Below are positions 6,794 through 15,119 of a DNA stretch of 32,686 nucleotides, piece by piece (positions within the stretch are counted from its first letter, which is position 1; every line of letters begins with the position of its first letter). Both the position numbers and the translations under genes were made by a program. The notes beneath the pieces were generated by a model. That model made no database searches and was not told the DNA's origin. It saw only the letters and a list, made by a program, of their open reading frames with translations. Source of the stretch: Gammaproteobacteria bacterium. Lineage in GTDB: Bacteria > Pseudomonadota > Gammaproteobacteria > Xanthomonadales > SZUA-5. The stretch spans positions 1 to 32,686 of the forward strand of contig JAUIFV010000038.1 in assembly GCA_030430155.1 (NCBI GenBank), in the 5' to 3' direction.

Positions 6794-9181
6794 CTATTCG
6801 TAACTGATCGCGCTCGCGACCGGCACCCGAAGCGCGCTGCGCGCCGGCCATCCCGCAGCGACCAGCGCCAGCAGCAACGACACAGCGAGCCAGCTGAGCA
6901 GCGCGCTGGCGCCAGGAAACAGGACCACTGGCAGCTTGAACATGATTGCCCCAAAGGCGTAGCCCAAACCGACGCTGATCGGCAGCGACATCGGCAGTGC
7001 CAGCGCCCAGGCCAGCACTGCGATTAGCAGCGATTCGGCGCTGACCACGGCCAGCAAGCGGCCGTGACTGGCACCGATGGCGCGCATCACGCCGATCTCG
7101 CGGGTTCGCTCCAGCACATTCAGGCTGAGCGTGGTGGCCAATCCGATGCCACCAACCAGCAGCATCAGCCAGCCCATCGCGCCCAAAAACTGCACCACCA
7201 TCAGCAGATGATCCTCCACCACCTTTCTCGACTCGCTGAGCAGCTGGCTGCGAATGACGCTTACTCCGGCCGCGGCCAGTGTCGCGCGCAGTTCGGCAAC
7301 GGCGGCCAGCTCGGCCAGCCGCCAGGACGGCTGTAGCGCCACCATCAGACTGTCGCCGCTGGACCTGCCGGTGATTGCGGTCAGCGCCCGGTTTGCGACG
7401 TACGCCGCCGATTGCGGGCCGGTATCGATGACTCCCACGATCTGCCATTGGCTTTGGCGGTCATCAAGCTGCAGGCGCACACTGCCACAGGGTTCGGCCA
7501 GGCGCAGGCAGCTCAGGCCCAGATTGGCGGCCAGCGCGCGGGTCAGCACCAGCTGCTGACCCCCGCCGCCGTCCAGCCACTTGCCGGAGACCAGCTCGGG
7601 CCGCAACAAACGGCTATCGGTGGGCACTCCGATGACTCGTAAGGGCTTGCGGTGGTGGACCTCGTGGTCGATCAGCAGCCCCCGCTCACTGTGCCAGACC
7701 TCGGCTGCGGCGACCGCAGGATGGGTGGCAGCCAGCTGCAGCAGCGCCGAGTCGGGTTGCGAGCCATCAACACGCAGGCTGAGGTGGAAAGCCATGCTCT
7801 CAAACTGCAGATCGACCGCGCCGCGAACGGCCTGACCCAGATTCGCCGCGCCCAGATAGACTGCGCCGCCGCTGGACAGCACCAGCATGGTCAGCGCCAA
7901 GCGTTGACGACGGCGCAGGGCATTGCCGATGGTCAGTGCGAACAGCCGTCCGCCGCGGCGACTCCACGCGGCCAACCAGTCCGGGATCGCCTGGCGGTCA
8001 CCGCTCGCTATGCCCACATCGCGCAGCGCGTCGACTACGGGCTCCGCTACCGCGCGGCGCACCGGCAGCGCGGCGGCGAGCACCGGAAGCGCGCAGCCCA
8101 CGGCCAGCTGCAGCCCCAACACCCACCAAGGCGGCAACCAGTCGGCGTTTGGGAAATTGAGCATCTCGGCTTTGAACTGTGCGTAAAGGTGTCCAGCCCA
8201 CAGCGCCACGGGCAGCGCCAGCAGCGATGCAGCCAGCCCCAGCAGCAGCGCCAGACTCAGATACAGCGCGGCGATCTGGTTTGGCGCCGCGCCCAGCGTT
8301 TTCATGATTGCGATCTGGCGGCGCTGCCCGACCAGCACGGCGGCGATCAGATTGACCACCAGCAAGGCGCAGACCAGCAAGCAGAGCACGCCGAAGGCGG
8401 CCTGGGTGAGCAGCAGGGAGTCCATTTGCGCGGCGTGCACGTGCGCGCCCGGCTCGGCCACCTCGACGCTGCGCACCTCGGCACCAAGCGCCTCCAGCGC
8501 GTCGACGGCGGCAGCAACCACGCGGCTGATCTGGGCGCGATCGGCATCCGCTTCGGTTACCCGCAGCAGCAGCTGATCGAAGCCCGTCTGGTCGCTCAGC
8601 GTGGCCATGGTCTGCGCGTCAAGGTAGGCATAGACCACGTTTTCCATCCAGCCTGGTGCCAAGCTGACATCTCCGACGACGCCCGCAATGGTCAACGGCT
8701 GGGCGCTGCCCGCGGCGTCATTGAGCAACGCCGTCGCACCTAGCGTCGCGCCGGCGTAGTCGACTGAACTGCGTTCGATGACCAGCGTACCCGGGGGTGG
8801 CGGCCAGGTTCCGGATTGCGGACTAAGCTTGGCCAGGGTCTGATCGCTGTAGTCATCGCGGCTGGTCAGCAGCGCGCGCTGCCAGCGGCCATCGATACGG
8901 ATGCGGGTGAGCATCTGGCGCTGGGCGCGAACGGCGGCGAATTCGGGCCGCCGTCGCAGCTGATCCAGCCATGCCGTTTGCAGCCCATCCACCACCAAGA
9001 TGGCCGATACCGGCAGACTGGCGGCAAAGCCCTCCGCGGTGGCGCGCTGCACCAGGGCCCAGGCGTTGAGTACAGCGCCGGCCCCGCTCAAGGCGATGGC
9101 CACCGCGGCGATGACCAGCGCGCTGCGGCCGCGATGCAGCCACAGATCGGCGCGCAGCTTGCGCCAGCGCGCCCCACTCAT
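6794..9181 (-). CDS. ABC transporter permease with two FtsX domains
   Basis: The protein is 795 residues. The ATG at 9181 overlaps the TGA of the ATPase gene (ATGA), indicating translational coupling. One N-terminal membrane helix (~18-40) is followed by a large extracytoplasmic domain. A first FtsX-type core follows at ~255-390 (QRRQIAIMKTLGA motif), then a second hydrophobic start (~415-440), a second extracytoplasmic domain and a second FtsX core at ~670-790 (RTREIGVMRAIGA). This is the layout of type VII (mechanotransmission) ABC permeases with duplicated cores, as in YbbP/LolC-like and adhesion- or lipid-linked systems. Such transporters push substrate from the periplasmic side rather than through the membrane. 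No membrane-fusion protein or outer-membrane partner is encoded nearby, so the substrate cannot be named. Confidence 0.9.
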   Translation of the reverse strand: MSGARWRKLRADLWLHRGRSALVIAAVAIALSGAGAVLNAWALVQRATAEGFAASLPVSAILVVDGLQTAWLDQLRRRPEFAAVRAQRQMLTRIRIDGRWQRALLTSRDDYSDQTLAKLSPQSGTWPPPPGTLVIERSSVDYAGATLGATALLNDAAGSAQPLTIAGVVGDVSLAPGWMENVVYAYLDAQTMATLSDQTGFDQLLLRVTEADADRAQISRVVAAAVDALEALGAEVRSVEVAEPGAHVHAAQMDSLLLTQAAFGVLCLLVCALLVVNLIAAVLVGQRRQIAIMKTLGAAPNQIAALYLSLALLLGLAASLLALPVALWAGHLYAQFKAEMLNFPNADWLPPWWVLGLQLAVGCALPVLAAALPVRRAVAEPVVDALRDVGIASGDRQAIPDWLAAWSRRGGRLFALTIGNALRRRQRLALTMLVLSSGGAVYLGAANLGQAVRGAVDLQFESMAFHLSLRVDGSQPDSALLQLAATHPAVAAAEVWHSERGLLIDHEVHHRKPLRVIGVPTDSRLLRPELVSGKWLDGGGGQQLVLTRALAANLGLSCLRLAEPCGSVRLQLDDRQSQWQIVGVIDTGPQSAAYVANRALTAITGRSSGDSLMVALQPSWRLAELAAVAELRATLAAAGVSVIRSQLLSESRKVVEDHLLMVVQFLGAMGWLMLLVGGIGLATTLSLNVLERTREIGVMRAIGASHGRLLAVVSAESLLIAVLAWALALPMSLPISVGLGYAFGAIMFKLPVVLFPGASALLSWLAVSLLLALVAAGWPARSALRVPVASAISYE

Positions 9182-9897
9182 GATCGTGCTGGCGCATCGG
9201 CGGGTAGATCCAGCAGCCGGCCGTCCTCCAACCGCACGCTGCGCTGAGCACAGCGCTGAGCCGCCGCTTCATGGGTGACCATGATCACGGTCTGGCCGTT
9301 TGCGGCCAGCTCCTGCAGCAGTGCCAGCAGGCTCTGGGCGCTTTCGCTGTCCAGGTTTCCAGTGGGTTCGTCGGCCAGCAGCAGCGGTGGTTGATTGGCC
9401 AGCGCGCGGGCGATGGCAACGCGCTGCTGTTGGCCTCCAGACATCTGTGACGGCAGCTTGTGCGCCTGCTCGGCGACCCCAAGGCGCTCCAGCAGGGCAA
9501 TGGCGCGCGGTCCGCGTTCGGCTCTGGGCCAGCGGGCACAGAAATCCATCGGCAGCATCACGTTCTCGGCGGCGCTCAAGGCCGGCAACAGCTGGAAGAA
9601 CTGGAACACCAGACCGACCGTGCGCCCTCGCCAAGCCGACAGCGCCGCTTCGCCCAGGCCGCCCAGGTCGGTTTCGGCAATCCGTATCTGCCCGCTGTTG
9701 GGGCGGTCAATGCCGGCCAGCAGGTTCAACAGGGTGGACTTGCCGCTACCGGACTTGCCGATCACCGCCACAAATTCGCCGGCCTGCACCTGCAGGTCGA
9801 TGCTTTGCAGCGCGGTGAGCTCACCCTGGGCGTCGGGATAGGACTTGCACACGCCTTGCAGCTGCACCAGCGCAGGGCGAGCATGGGTCGTCTGCAT
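9178..9897 (-). CDS. ABC transporter ATP-binding protein (LolD/MacB-type)
   Basis: The protein is 239 residues, starting at ATG 9897 after AAGGA. All motifs of an active ATPase are present: Walker A GKSGSGKST (47-55), Q-loop Gln ~99, signature SGGQQQR (153-159), Walker B LLLADE (172-177) with the D-loop NLD, and H-loop His 209. The inserted NSGQIRIAETDLGGL region and the sequence of the signature match the LolD/MacB/FtsE group that pairs with FtsX-like permeases. It is the energy-providing subunit for the permease encoded immediately downstream. The gene is transcribed away from the small exported protein gene at 10060; the 162-base divergent spacer (9898-10059) presumably holds promoters, but I see no clear consensus there. 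Confidence 0.93.
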   Translation of the reverse strand: MQTTHARPALVQLQGVCKSYPDAQGELTALQSIDLQVQAGEFVAVIGKSGSGKSTLLNLLAGIDRPNSGQIRIAETDLGGLGEAALSAWRGRTVGLVFQFFQLLPALSAAENVMLPMDFCARWPRAERGPRAIALLERLGVAEQAHKLPSQMSGGQQQRVAIARALANQPPLLLADEPTGNLDSESAQSLLALLQELAANGQTVIMVTHEAAAQRCAQRSVRLEDGRLLDLPADAPARS

Positions 9898-10059
9898 GGC
9901 ATTGCTTCCTTCGTGTTCATTTCTTGATCCACTCTAGAGATGCCCTGCAGCTCGCGCCGACCAACCAACCTGCTGTTGCAACCGTTGAGCGAAACTGGCG
10001 ACGCCCGCAGCAGTTGCCCTGCCAATCTCTGCTTCCCGAAGCCAGCTAGAGAGGGCGAT

Positions 10060-10638
10060 ATGCGCCAGAGCAATCCCGGCAAGCGGCGGATCCGAACGCT
10101 GATCTGCGTGTTGCTCATCGCGTTGAGCGGCGACGTGGCGCTCGCCGACGGTGCCAACGATTTCGATTTTCTACTCGGCAGCTGGCAGATCGAGCTGACC
10201 CCGAAGGTCAGCAGTCTGGCGGTGCTGATCCACGGTCAGCCAAAGCTCCGCGGCAGCTGGAAGGCCTGGCGCGGCCTGGACGGTCGCGGGGTCATCGACG
10301 AGCTGCGCGTGGTGGACGGCTCCGGCAACCCGAAGTCCTACAGCCACAGCCTGCGGCTGTATGACCCCGACACCCGACAATGGCTGATCAGCACGCTCGA
10401 TGTCTATCGCGCGCGGCTCAGCCAGCTCAGCGCAGAGACAGTGGCCGGGTCGATGCAGATTGCCGGCAGCGGCACAGCGCATGACGGCAGCGAGTACCTG
10501 TCGCGGAACCGGTTCAGCGAGATCAGTGGCGACCATTTCCGCATGCAGCAGGACCGCTCCTACGATGGCGGCGCCAGCTGGGAGGAGGCGGTCCTGGTCA
10601 TCGAGGCCGATCGCATTGGTGCCGACGCCGCGCCCTGA
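10060..10638 (+). CDS. Small exported protein, calycin/DUF1579-like
   Basis: The protein is 192 residues from ATG 10060, preceded by GAGAGG. The frame is open further upstream, but the signal peptide (IRTLICVLLIALSGDVALADG) fixes the start here. The mature part opens with NDFDFLLGSWQIE, which resembles the FDFLLGxW start of DUF1579-like and other small beta-barrel (calycin-like) proteins. Aromatic strands follow (LRLYDPDTRQW, FRMQQDRSYDGGASWEE). It has no cysteines in the mature region and no catalytic motif. A ligand-binding role is possible but unproved. It converges on the threonine aldolase gene, with 10 bases between the stop codons. Confidence 0.75.
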   Translation: MRQSNPGKRRIRTLICVLLIALSGDVALADGANDFDFLLGSWQIELTPKVSSLAVLIHGQPKLRGSWKAWRGLDGRGVIDELRVVDGSGNPKSYSHSLRLYDPDTRQWLISTLDVYRARLSQLSAETVAGSMQIAGSGTAHDGSEYLSRNRFSEISGDHFRMQQDRSYDGGASWEEAVLVIEADRIGADAAP

Positions 10639-10648
10639 TACGAATCGC

Positions 10649-11677
10649 TCAGTCGCCCGCCAGCGCGACCTTCTCAAACGCCGCCACCGCCGCATCAATA
10701 TCGTCGACCGATACGTCCAAATGGGTGACCGCGCGCAGTCGCCGGCGGCCGACTACGCTGACTCGCACCCCTTCGGCCTGCAGGGCGTCAGCGAAGGGCT
10801 GAGCATCGCCGTCCTCCAACTCGAAGAACACCAGATTGGTGTCCACCAGCGAAGGGTCGATGAGCACCCCGGGCAACTCGGCCAGGCCTTCGGCCAGACG
10901 GCGCGCATTGGCGTGATCGTCGGCCAGCCGGTCGACATGGTTGTCGAGGGCATAGCTGCAGGCGGCGGCGAGGATGCCGGCTTGGCGCATCGCCCCACCC
11001 CACTGCTTCTTGTAGAACCAGGCGCGCTCGATGAACTCGCCGCTGCCGGCCAGCACCGCACCGACCGGCGCCCCCAGCCCCTTGGAGAAATCGATCCAGG
11101 CGCTGTCGAAGCCGTAGGCGAACTCAGCTGCAGAAATGCCCTGAGCGACGACGGCGTTCATCAGCCGAGCGCCGTCCAGATGGGCGTAGGCGGCATGGGC
11201 GTGGGCCAGCTCGGTCAGCTCGCGCAGGTCTTCCAGCGACCACAGCGCGCCACCACCGATGTTGGTGGTCTGCTCGCAGCAGATCAGTCGGGTGCCCGGG
11301 CTGGCGAAGCCGGGCTTGCGGATAAGCGCACTGGCCTGGCCGACGCTGAAGCGGCCGCGATCGCCGTCGATGGTCATCAAGGTGACCCCGGACAGCGCCG
11401 CCGGCGCACCAGCTTCGTAATGGACGATGTGCGAGCTGCGTTCGCAGATGACGTCATCGCCGGGGCGGCACAGCACCTTGATCGCCAGTTCGTTGGCCAT
11501 ACAGCCAGAGGGCAGAAATACGGCCGATTCCTTGCCCAGCAGCTCGGCAACCCGGGCGCAAAGGGCATTTACCGAGGGGTCTTCACCCATTTGCTCATCA
11601 CCCACCTCGGCGTCCATCATCGCTTTACGCATGGCCGGAGTGGGACGGGTCTTGGTGTCGCTGTAAAGGTCGATCAT
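10649..11677 (-). CDS. ltaE: Low-specificity L-threonine aldolase
   Basis: The protein is 342 residues, starting at ATG 11677 (MIDLYSDTKTRPTPAMR). The frame is open far upstream, but the family begins exactly at this DLYSDT motif. This PLP fold-type I enzyme cleaves threonine and allo-threonine to glycine and acetaldehyde in the cytoplasm. Visible active-site residues are His 83 (SSHIVHYEAG), Asp 168 and Arg 171 (HLDGAR) and the PLP lysine 199 (WIDFSKGLGAPVG). Length and motif positions match bacterial LtaE. It is transcribed divergently from the EF-hand gene and appears monocistronic. Confidence 0.95.
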   Translation of the reverse strand: MIDLYSDTKTRPTPAMRKAMMDAEVGDEQMGEDPSVNALCARVAELLGKESAVFLPSGCMANELAIKVLCRPGDDVICERSSHIVHYEAGAPAALSGVTLMTIDGDRGRFSVGQASALIRKPGFASPGTRLICCEQTTNIGGGALWSLEDLRELTELAHAHAAYAHLDGARLMNAVVAQGISAAEFAYGFDSAWIDFSKGLGAPVGAVLAGSGEFIERAWFYKKQWGGAMRQAGILAAACSYALDNHVDRLADDHANARRLAEGLAELPGVLIDPSLVDTNLVFFELEDGDAQPFADALQAEGVRVSVVGRRRLRAVTHLDVSVDDIDAAVAAFEKVALAGD

Positions 11678-11848
11678 CAAGGGCACTCTTTGCTCGGCGC
11701 TGCGCGCATTGTAGGACGCGCCAGGGACGGCGTTGATGGTTACCCAAACCGCAGATGAATACTGCCGCGCAGCGCAGCGACGGAACTGCGCCAACGGTGC
11801 GTTGAAGGGGACAAGGCAAAGACGCCTGGCAACGATTGAGGACTCCAG

Positions 11849-12337
11849 ATGAGCAACATCGCCCAAACGCAATCCGACGGCTACGGCCGTTTTCGTCGCG
11901 CCGCTCTGGTCCTGACCATCGGCTTGTGCTCGGTCTATGCGCTGTCGGCCAGCGCCGGGCATCGCCACCATGGCTCGCGTAGTACGGCACACTTCGAGCA
12001 GATGGACGCCAACAAGGACGGCAACCTGACCCAGGCCGAGGTTGACGCCTTCCGTGCCGAGCGGGCCACCGCCATGGACAGCAACGGCGACGGCGTGGTT
12101 ACTTTCGAAGAGGCCAAGGCGGCGCGCCAGGCCAAGCGCGAGGAACGCGCAAGAGCGCGCTTCATGCGCCAGGACGCCAACGGCGACGGCGTGGTCACGG
12201 TGGATGAGATCGGCTCCCGAGCGGACCAGATGTTCGAACGTTTGGACAGCAACGCCGACGGCGTGATCAGCGCCGATGAGCTGCCCAAGCGCGGTCGCCA
12301 TCACGGTCGCCGCCATCGTCAGGCTGAAGGCGAGTAA
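11849..12337 (+). CDS. Exported EF-hand calcium-binding protein, His-rich
   Basis: The protein is 162 residues from ATG 11849, after GAGG. Residues ~17-37 form a membrane signal (ALVLTIGLCSVYALSASAG). Four canonical 12-residue EF-hand loops follow, each with Asp at position 1 and Glu at 12: 53-64 (DANKDGNLTQAE), 77-88 (DSNGDGVVTFEE), 109-120 (DANGDGVVTVDE) and 133-144 (DSNADGVISADE). All have intact metal ligands. Histidine clusters flank the domain (GHRHHG at 37-42, RHHGRRHR at 150-157). It is likely a periplasmic Ca2+-binding protein or calcium sensor. It precedes the ECF sigma gene on the same strand but is separated by a strong hairpin, so it may be transcribed separately or by attenuated read-through. 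Confidence 0.88.
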   Translation: MSNIAQTQSDGYGRFRRAALVLTIGLCSVYALSASAGHRHHGSRSTAHFEQMDANKDGNLTQAEVDAFRAERATAMDSNGDGVVTFEEAKAARQAKREERARARFMRQDANGDGVVTVDEIGSRADQMFERLDSNADGVISADELPKRGRHHGRRHRQAEGE

Positions 12338-12338
12338 A

Positions 12339-12358
12339 GCCCCGCAGCGCTGCGGGGC
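12339..12358 (+). terminator. Perfect 20-base GC palindrome after the EF-hand gene
   Basis: GCCCCGCAGC followed directly by GCTGCGGGGC is a perfect inverted repeat two bases beyond the TAA of the EF-hand gene. It has no T-run, so it is a strong RNA hairpin rather than a textbook intrinsic terminator. It probably ends or attenuates transcription before the sigma-factor gene. Confidence 0.6.
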
Positions 12359-12470
12359 GGCAATGCCTCGCAGCGCTCGTGGCGGGTAACGGGGAAGGAT
12401 ACTGGACAGGCAGGTTGCCAATGGCGCTTCGGACGCTGCGACCGATCCCGATCTGGGCGATCTGCAGGCG

Positions 12471-12995
12471 GTGGCCGAGGGTGACCAGGCCGCCTGCCGC
12501 CGTCTGGTTGATCGCCACCTGCCGCGCCTGCACAGCGCCGCCACGCGCATGCTGGACGACTCCGCCGAGGCCGAGGATGTCTGTCAGGACGTGTTCCTGC
12601 GGCTGTGGAAACAGGCGCCGCGGTGGCAGGCCGGACGCGCCCAGCTGGCCACCTGGCTGTACACGGTGATGCTCAATGCCTGCCGCGATCGTTTGCGCAA
12701 GCGCCGGCCGCAGCAGCCGCTGGATGAGCAGCTGCATAGCGAACAGATCGGCCCGGAAGGCGCGCACCAACAGCGCGAACGGCAGCGTCAGCTGCGCCAG
12801 GCCCTGGCCGAGCTGGCGCCGCGCCAGCGTCAGGCGCTGGCCCTGTTCCACGACGGTCAGCTGTCCCAGGCCGAGGCCGCCGAGGCGATGCAGATCTCGC
12901 AGGACGCGCTGGAATCGCTGTTGGCCAGAGCCCGCCGCAGCCTGCGTGCGAAACTTCTATCGGGGACGGTCGCCACCGCGCCGCATCCCGCTTGA
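12471..12995 (+). CDS. ECF-family RNA polymerase sigma factor
   Basis: The protein is 174 residues from GTG 12471. Region sigma2 spans ~10-75 (LVDRHLPRLHSAATRML, AEAEDVCQDVFLRLWKQ, ATWLYTVMLNACRDRLRKRRP) and sigma4 ~105-160 (LAPRQRQALALFHDGQLSQAEAAEAM, ALESLLARARRSLR, with its helix-turn-helix). This is the two-domain layout of extracytoplasmic-function sigma factors. The start is uncertain: GTG 12471 loses little of sigma2, but the frame extends upstream to a stop at 12387. A CTG at 12402 follows GGGGAAGG and would add 23 residues, including the helix DLGDLQAV usual in this family. The gene is followed 18 bases later by the anti-sigma-like gene, consistent with a sigma/anti-sigma operon. Confidence 0.9.
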   Translation: MAEGDQAACRRLVDRHLPRLHSAATRMLDDSAEAEDVCQDVFLRLWKQAPRWQAGRAQLATWLYTVMLNACRDRLRKRRPQQPLDEQLHSEQIGPEGAHQQRERQRQLRQALAELAPRQRQALALFHDGQLSQAEAAEAMQISQDALESLLARARRSLRAKLLSGTVATAPHPA

Positions 12996-13013
12996 GACAC
13001 GGTGACTAGAGCC

Positions 13014-13445
13014 ATGAGCGCAACCACGATGACCTACCAACGCTTTGTCGAGCTGTGCGACGCCTGGGGCGAGGACATCTCGCGCTGGCCGCAAGCCGAA
13101 CAGGACGCGGCCTTTGCCCTGGCGGCTGAGGATCCGCGCGCCAGCGATGCCCTGCTCGCCGCCGCTGAGCTGAGTCTGTGGCTGCAGCCGCCCGCCGCGC
13201 CGAAGGCGGCGCTGCGCAGGCGCATCCTGGACGACGCGCAGCAGCTGGTCGGCCAACGCGGGTTCTGGTCGCGACTGTGGGAGGAGCTGGGCGGACTGCG
13301 GCTGGTGGCGCCGACCTTGGCCAGCGGCCTGCTGCTGGCGCTGCTGCTGGTGCAGCTGGACACGGTGAGTACCACGGCGACCGAGGAGGGCGATCTGCTC
13401 AGCCTGGCGCTGCTGGCCGATGAGGAAGAGGAGTACCTGCAGTGA
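13014..13445 (+). CDS. Putative membrane anti-sigma factor
   Basis: The protein is 143 residues from ATG 13014. The N-terminal ~60 residues contain CDAWGEDISRWPQAEQDAA, resembling the YGxDxxRWP...E start seen in short proteins encoded beside ECF sigma genes. One membrane helix lies at ~102-118 (APTLASGLLLALLLVQL). The C-terminus is short, acidic and periplasmic (LADEEEEYLQ). Position between a sigma gene and a periplasmic sensor gene, small size and single-pass topology support an anti-sigma role. There is no zinc HxxxCxxC motif, so it is not a classical ZAS anti-sigma. Its stop overlaps the start of the next gene by four bases (GTGA). Confidence 0.75.
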   Translation: MSATTMTYQRFVELCDAWGEDISRWPQAEQDAAFALAAEDPRASDALLAAAELSLWLQPPAAPKAALRRRILDDAQQLVGQRGFWSRLWEELGGLRLVAPTLASGLLLALLLVQLDTVSTTATEEGDLLSLALLADEEEEYLQ

Positions 13446-13969
13446 GCACCATGCCCAACCGTCGACTGCGCTGGCCGCTGCTGATTTCGCTGGGGCTGAA
13501 TGTAGCCCTGATCACCGTGCTGCTGTTTGTGGCGGCCGATCGCTATTCCCACGATCACGGTCGCCACGGCGGTCGGATGGGCTTGCCCAGTCCGCGGCTG
13601 CTGCTTGCGGCACTGCCCGAGGAGCGTCGCGCCACCCTCAATGAGCACTACATCGAGCATCGCCAGGGCGTACGCGCGGCGATGCGCGAACGCCGTCAGG
13701 CCCGCCGCCAGGTGCGCGAGCTGATGCTGGCCGAGGAATTCGATCCGGATCGCATTGAGGTGGCATTCGCAGCGTTGCGTGCCAAGGACGAGCTCGCCGC
13801 CCAGGCTGTGCAATCGATGTTGATCGAACTGCTCAGCGAGCTGACCCCTGAAGAACGGATGCGGATCGCCGAGTTGGTGCCGCAGCGGCATCGCCATCGA
13901 CATCGGAAGGGCGCCGAGGCGCGTGCTGAGGCGGAGCCGGCGGAACAGTCCCCGGGCGCCAAGGACTGA
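13442..13969 (+). CDS. CnrX/Metal_resist-like periplasmic sensor protein
   Basis: The protein is 175 residues. GTG 13442 overlaps the anti-sigma stop and follows GAGGAG with eight bases between; ATG 13451 is the alternative. One N-terminal membrane helix (~11-31) anchors an all-helical periplasmic part. A His cluster lies just outside the membrane (HDHGRHGG, 37-44), then an Arg/Glu-rich helical hairpin (LLAALPEERRATLNEHYIEH to LTPEERMRIAELVPQ), and a basic His tail (RHRHRHRKG, 149-157). This layout matches the Metal_resist/CnrX group (periplasmic Ni/Co/Cu/Zn sensors, related to CpxP/Spy). In CnrYXH, CnrX passes the metal signal to a membrane anti-sigma. Order here is sigma, anti-sigma, sensor. 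The metal is unknown. Confidence 0.8.
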   Translation: MSTMPNRRLRWPLLISLGLNVALITVLLFVAADRYSHDHGRHGGRMGLPSPRLLLAALPEERRATLNEHYIEHRQGVRAAMRERRQARRQVRELMLAEEFDPDRIEVAFAALRAKDELAAQAVQSMLIELLSELTPEERMRIAELVPQRHRHRHRKGAEARAEAEPAEQSPGAKD

Positions 13970-14166
13970 TTGCGCCACGGGACCGGACAGGCCGCCCGAT
14001 GGGCCAACGCATTGCGCACGATGGCCGGGTAGGAAACCGCGCATTCTGCATCCTGTTCCCCGGAAGTTCGCCGACGGTCGCTCCGCGGCAGGCCCGCAGC
14101 GGTGGTCTGGGCCGGCGTGGCATGCTTGTTGCTGATACTTGCGGCAAGCCAACGTAGGGGACGTCC

Positions 14167-15069
14167 ATGAATGCAAGAGTACTGATCGCCGCGCTGCTGC
14201 TGCCGGCAACCACGATCGCCGCCAACGCCGATCACCGCGTTCAAGTGGGACAGGGCGGCATCGCCCGCTGGGCCGAGATGGATGCCCGGGAGTGCGGCTT
14301 CCTGGGCAAGCGTTATCCCGCTGTCGAGGGCGATTGCTACTACCCCGTTGACTACGAACTGAAGACCGGCGTGCACGAGATTGCGCTTTACGACCGCGAC
14401 GGACGCCAGCATCTGGGCGCAATGACGGTGGAACGCACCGAGTTCCCGGAAGTCGAGATCACTCTGCCGGACGACACCTACATCGAGCTCAGCCCCGAGA
14501 ACTCCGAGCGCCACGCGCAGGAGCGGGCGCGAGTACTGAAGGCGCTGAAGGTCGATGCCGATCTGTACCCCCGATTCACCCTGCCGCTGCACAAGCCGGT
14601 CAATCCGCTGCCCAAGAGCGAAAACGACTTCGCCAGCAGGCGGATCTTCAACGGCACGCACAACAGCGTGCACAGCGGTCGCGATGCGCCGGTCGGCATG
14701 GGCACCGCGCTGGACGCCGTGGCCGATGGCACCGTGATCCTGGCCGAGGATCAGTTCTTCACCGGCAAGGCGGTGTACATCGACCACGGCGGCGGCCTGG
14801 TGAGCATGTTCTTCCACCTCTCCGAGCTCAGCGTCGCGACCGGTGATCAGATCAAACGCGGGCAAAGCGTCGGCAAGGTTGGCTCCACCGGTCGCTCCAC
14901 CGGACCGCACATGCACCTGGGCGTGCGCTGGCTGAATGCACGGGTCGATCCCTATCTGCTGCTCGCAGATCCTAACGAGCTGCCCAGCGTGGCGGACAGC
15001 GCAGCGGTAGAGCAGGCCAAGATTCGCCAAGCGCAGAACGCCGAACCGGCGGAAACCGATCAGGACTGA
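14167..15069 (+). CDS. Exported M23-family (LytM) metallopeptidase
   Basis: The protein is 300 residues from ATG 14167, preceded by AGGGGA. A signal peptide covers ~1-22 (VLIAALLLPATTIAANADH). An N-terminal beta domain with two or three cysteines (43, 57) runs to ~110. The peptidase domain spans ~135-270 with all zinc and catalytic residues: HSGRD (His 169, Asp 173), His 217 (FFHLSEL) and HMH (248-250). Such enzymes cleave peptide cross-links of peptidoglycan, and intact ligands predict activity. The 197 bases upstream (13970-14166) have no obvious terminator or promoter consensus, so it may be read from the sigma operon or from its own promoter. Confidence 0.9.
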   Translation: MNARVLIAALLLPATTIAANADHRVQVGQGGIARWAEMDARECGFLGKRYPAVEGDCYYPVDYELKTGVHEIALYDRDGRQHLGAMTVERTEFPEVEITLPDDTYIELSPENSERHAQERARVLKALKVDADLYPRFTLPLHKPVNPLPKSENDFASRRIFNGTHNSVHSGRDAPVGMGTALDAVADGTVILAEDQFFTGKAVYIDHGGGLVSMFFHLSELSVATGDQIKRGQSVGKVGSTGRSTGPHMHLGVRWLNARVDPYLLLADPNELPSVADSAAVEQAKIRQAQNAEPAETDQD

Positions 15070-15119
15070 TCCATTCGGCGGGGCGCGCTAAACTGCCGTC
15101 CCGCAATTTGGCGCAGCAC

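Noticed and set aside
11782-11787. GGAACT upstream of the EF-hand gene as an ECF-type -35 promoter element
   Set aside because: No convincing partner -10 (such as CGTC or TCTA/TCTGA) lies at 16-17 bases, so the match is likely chance.
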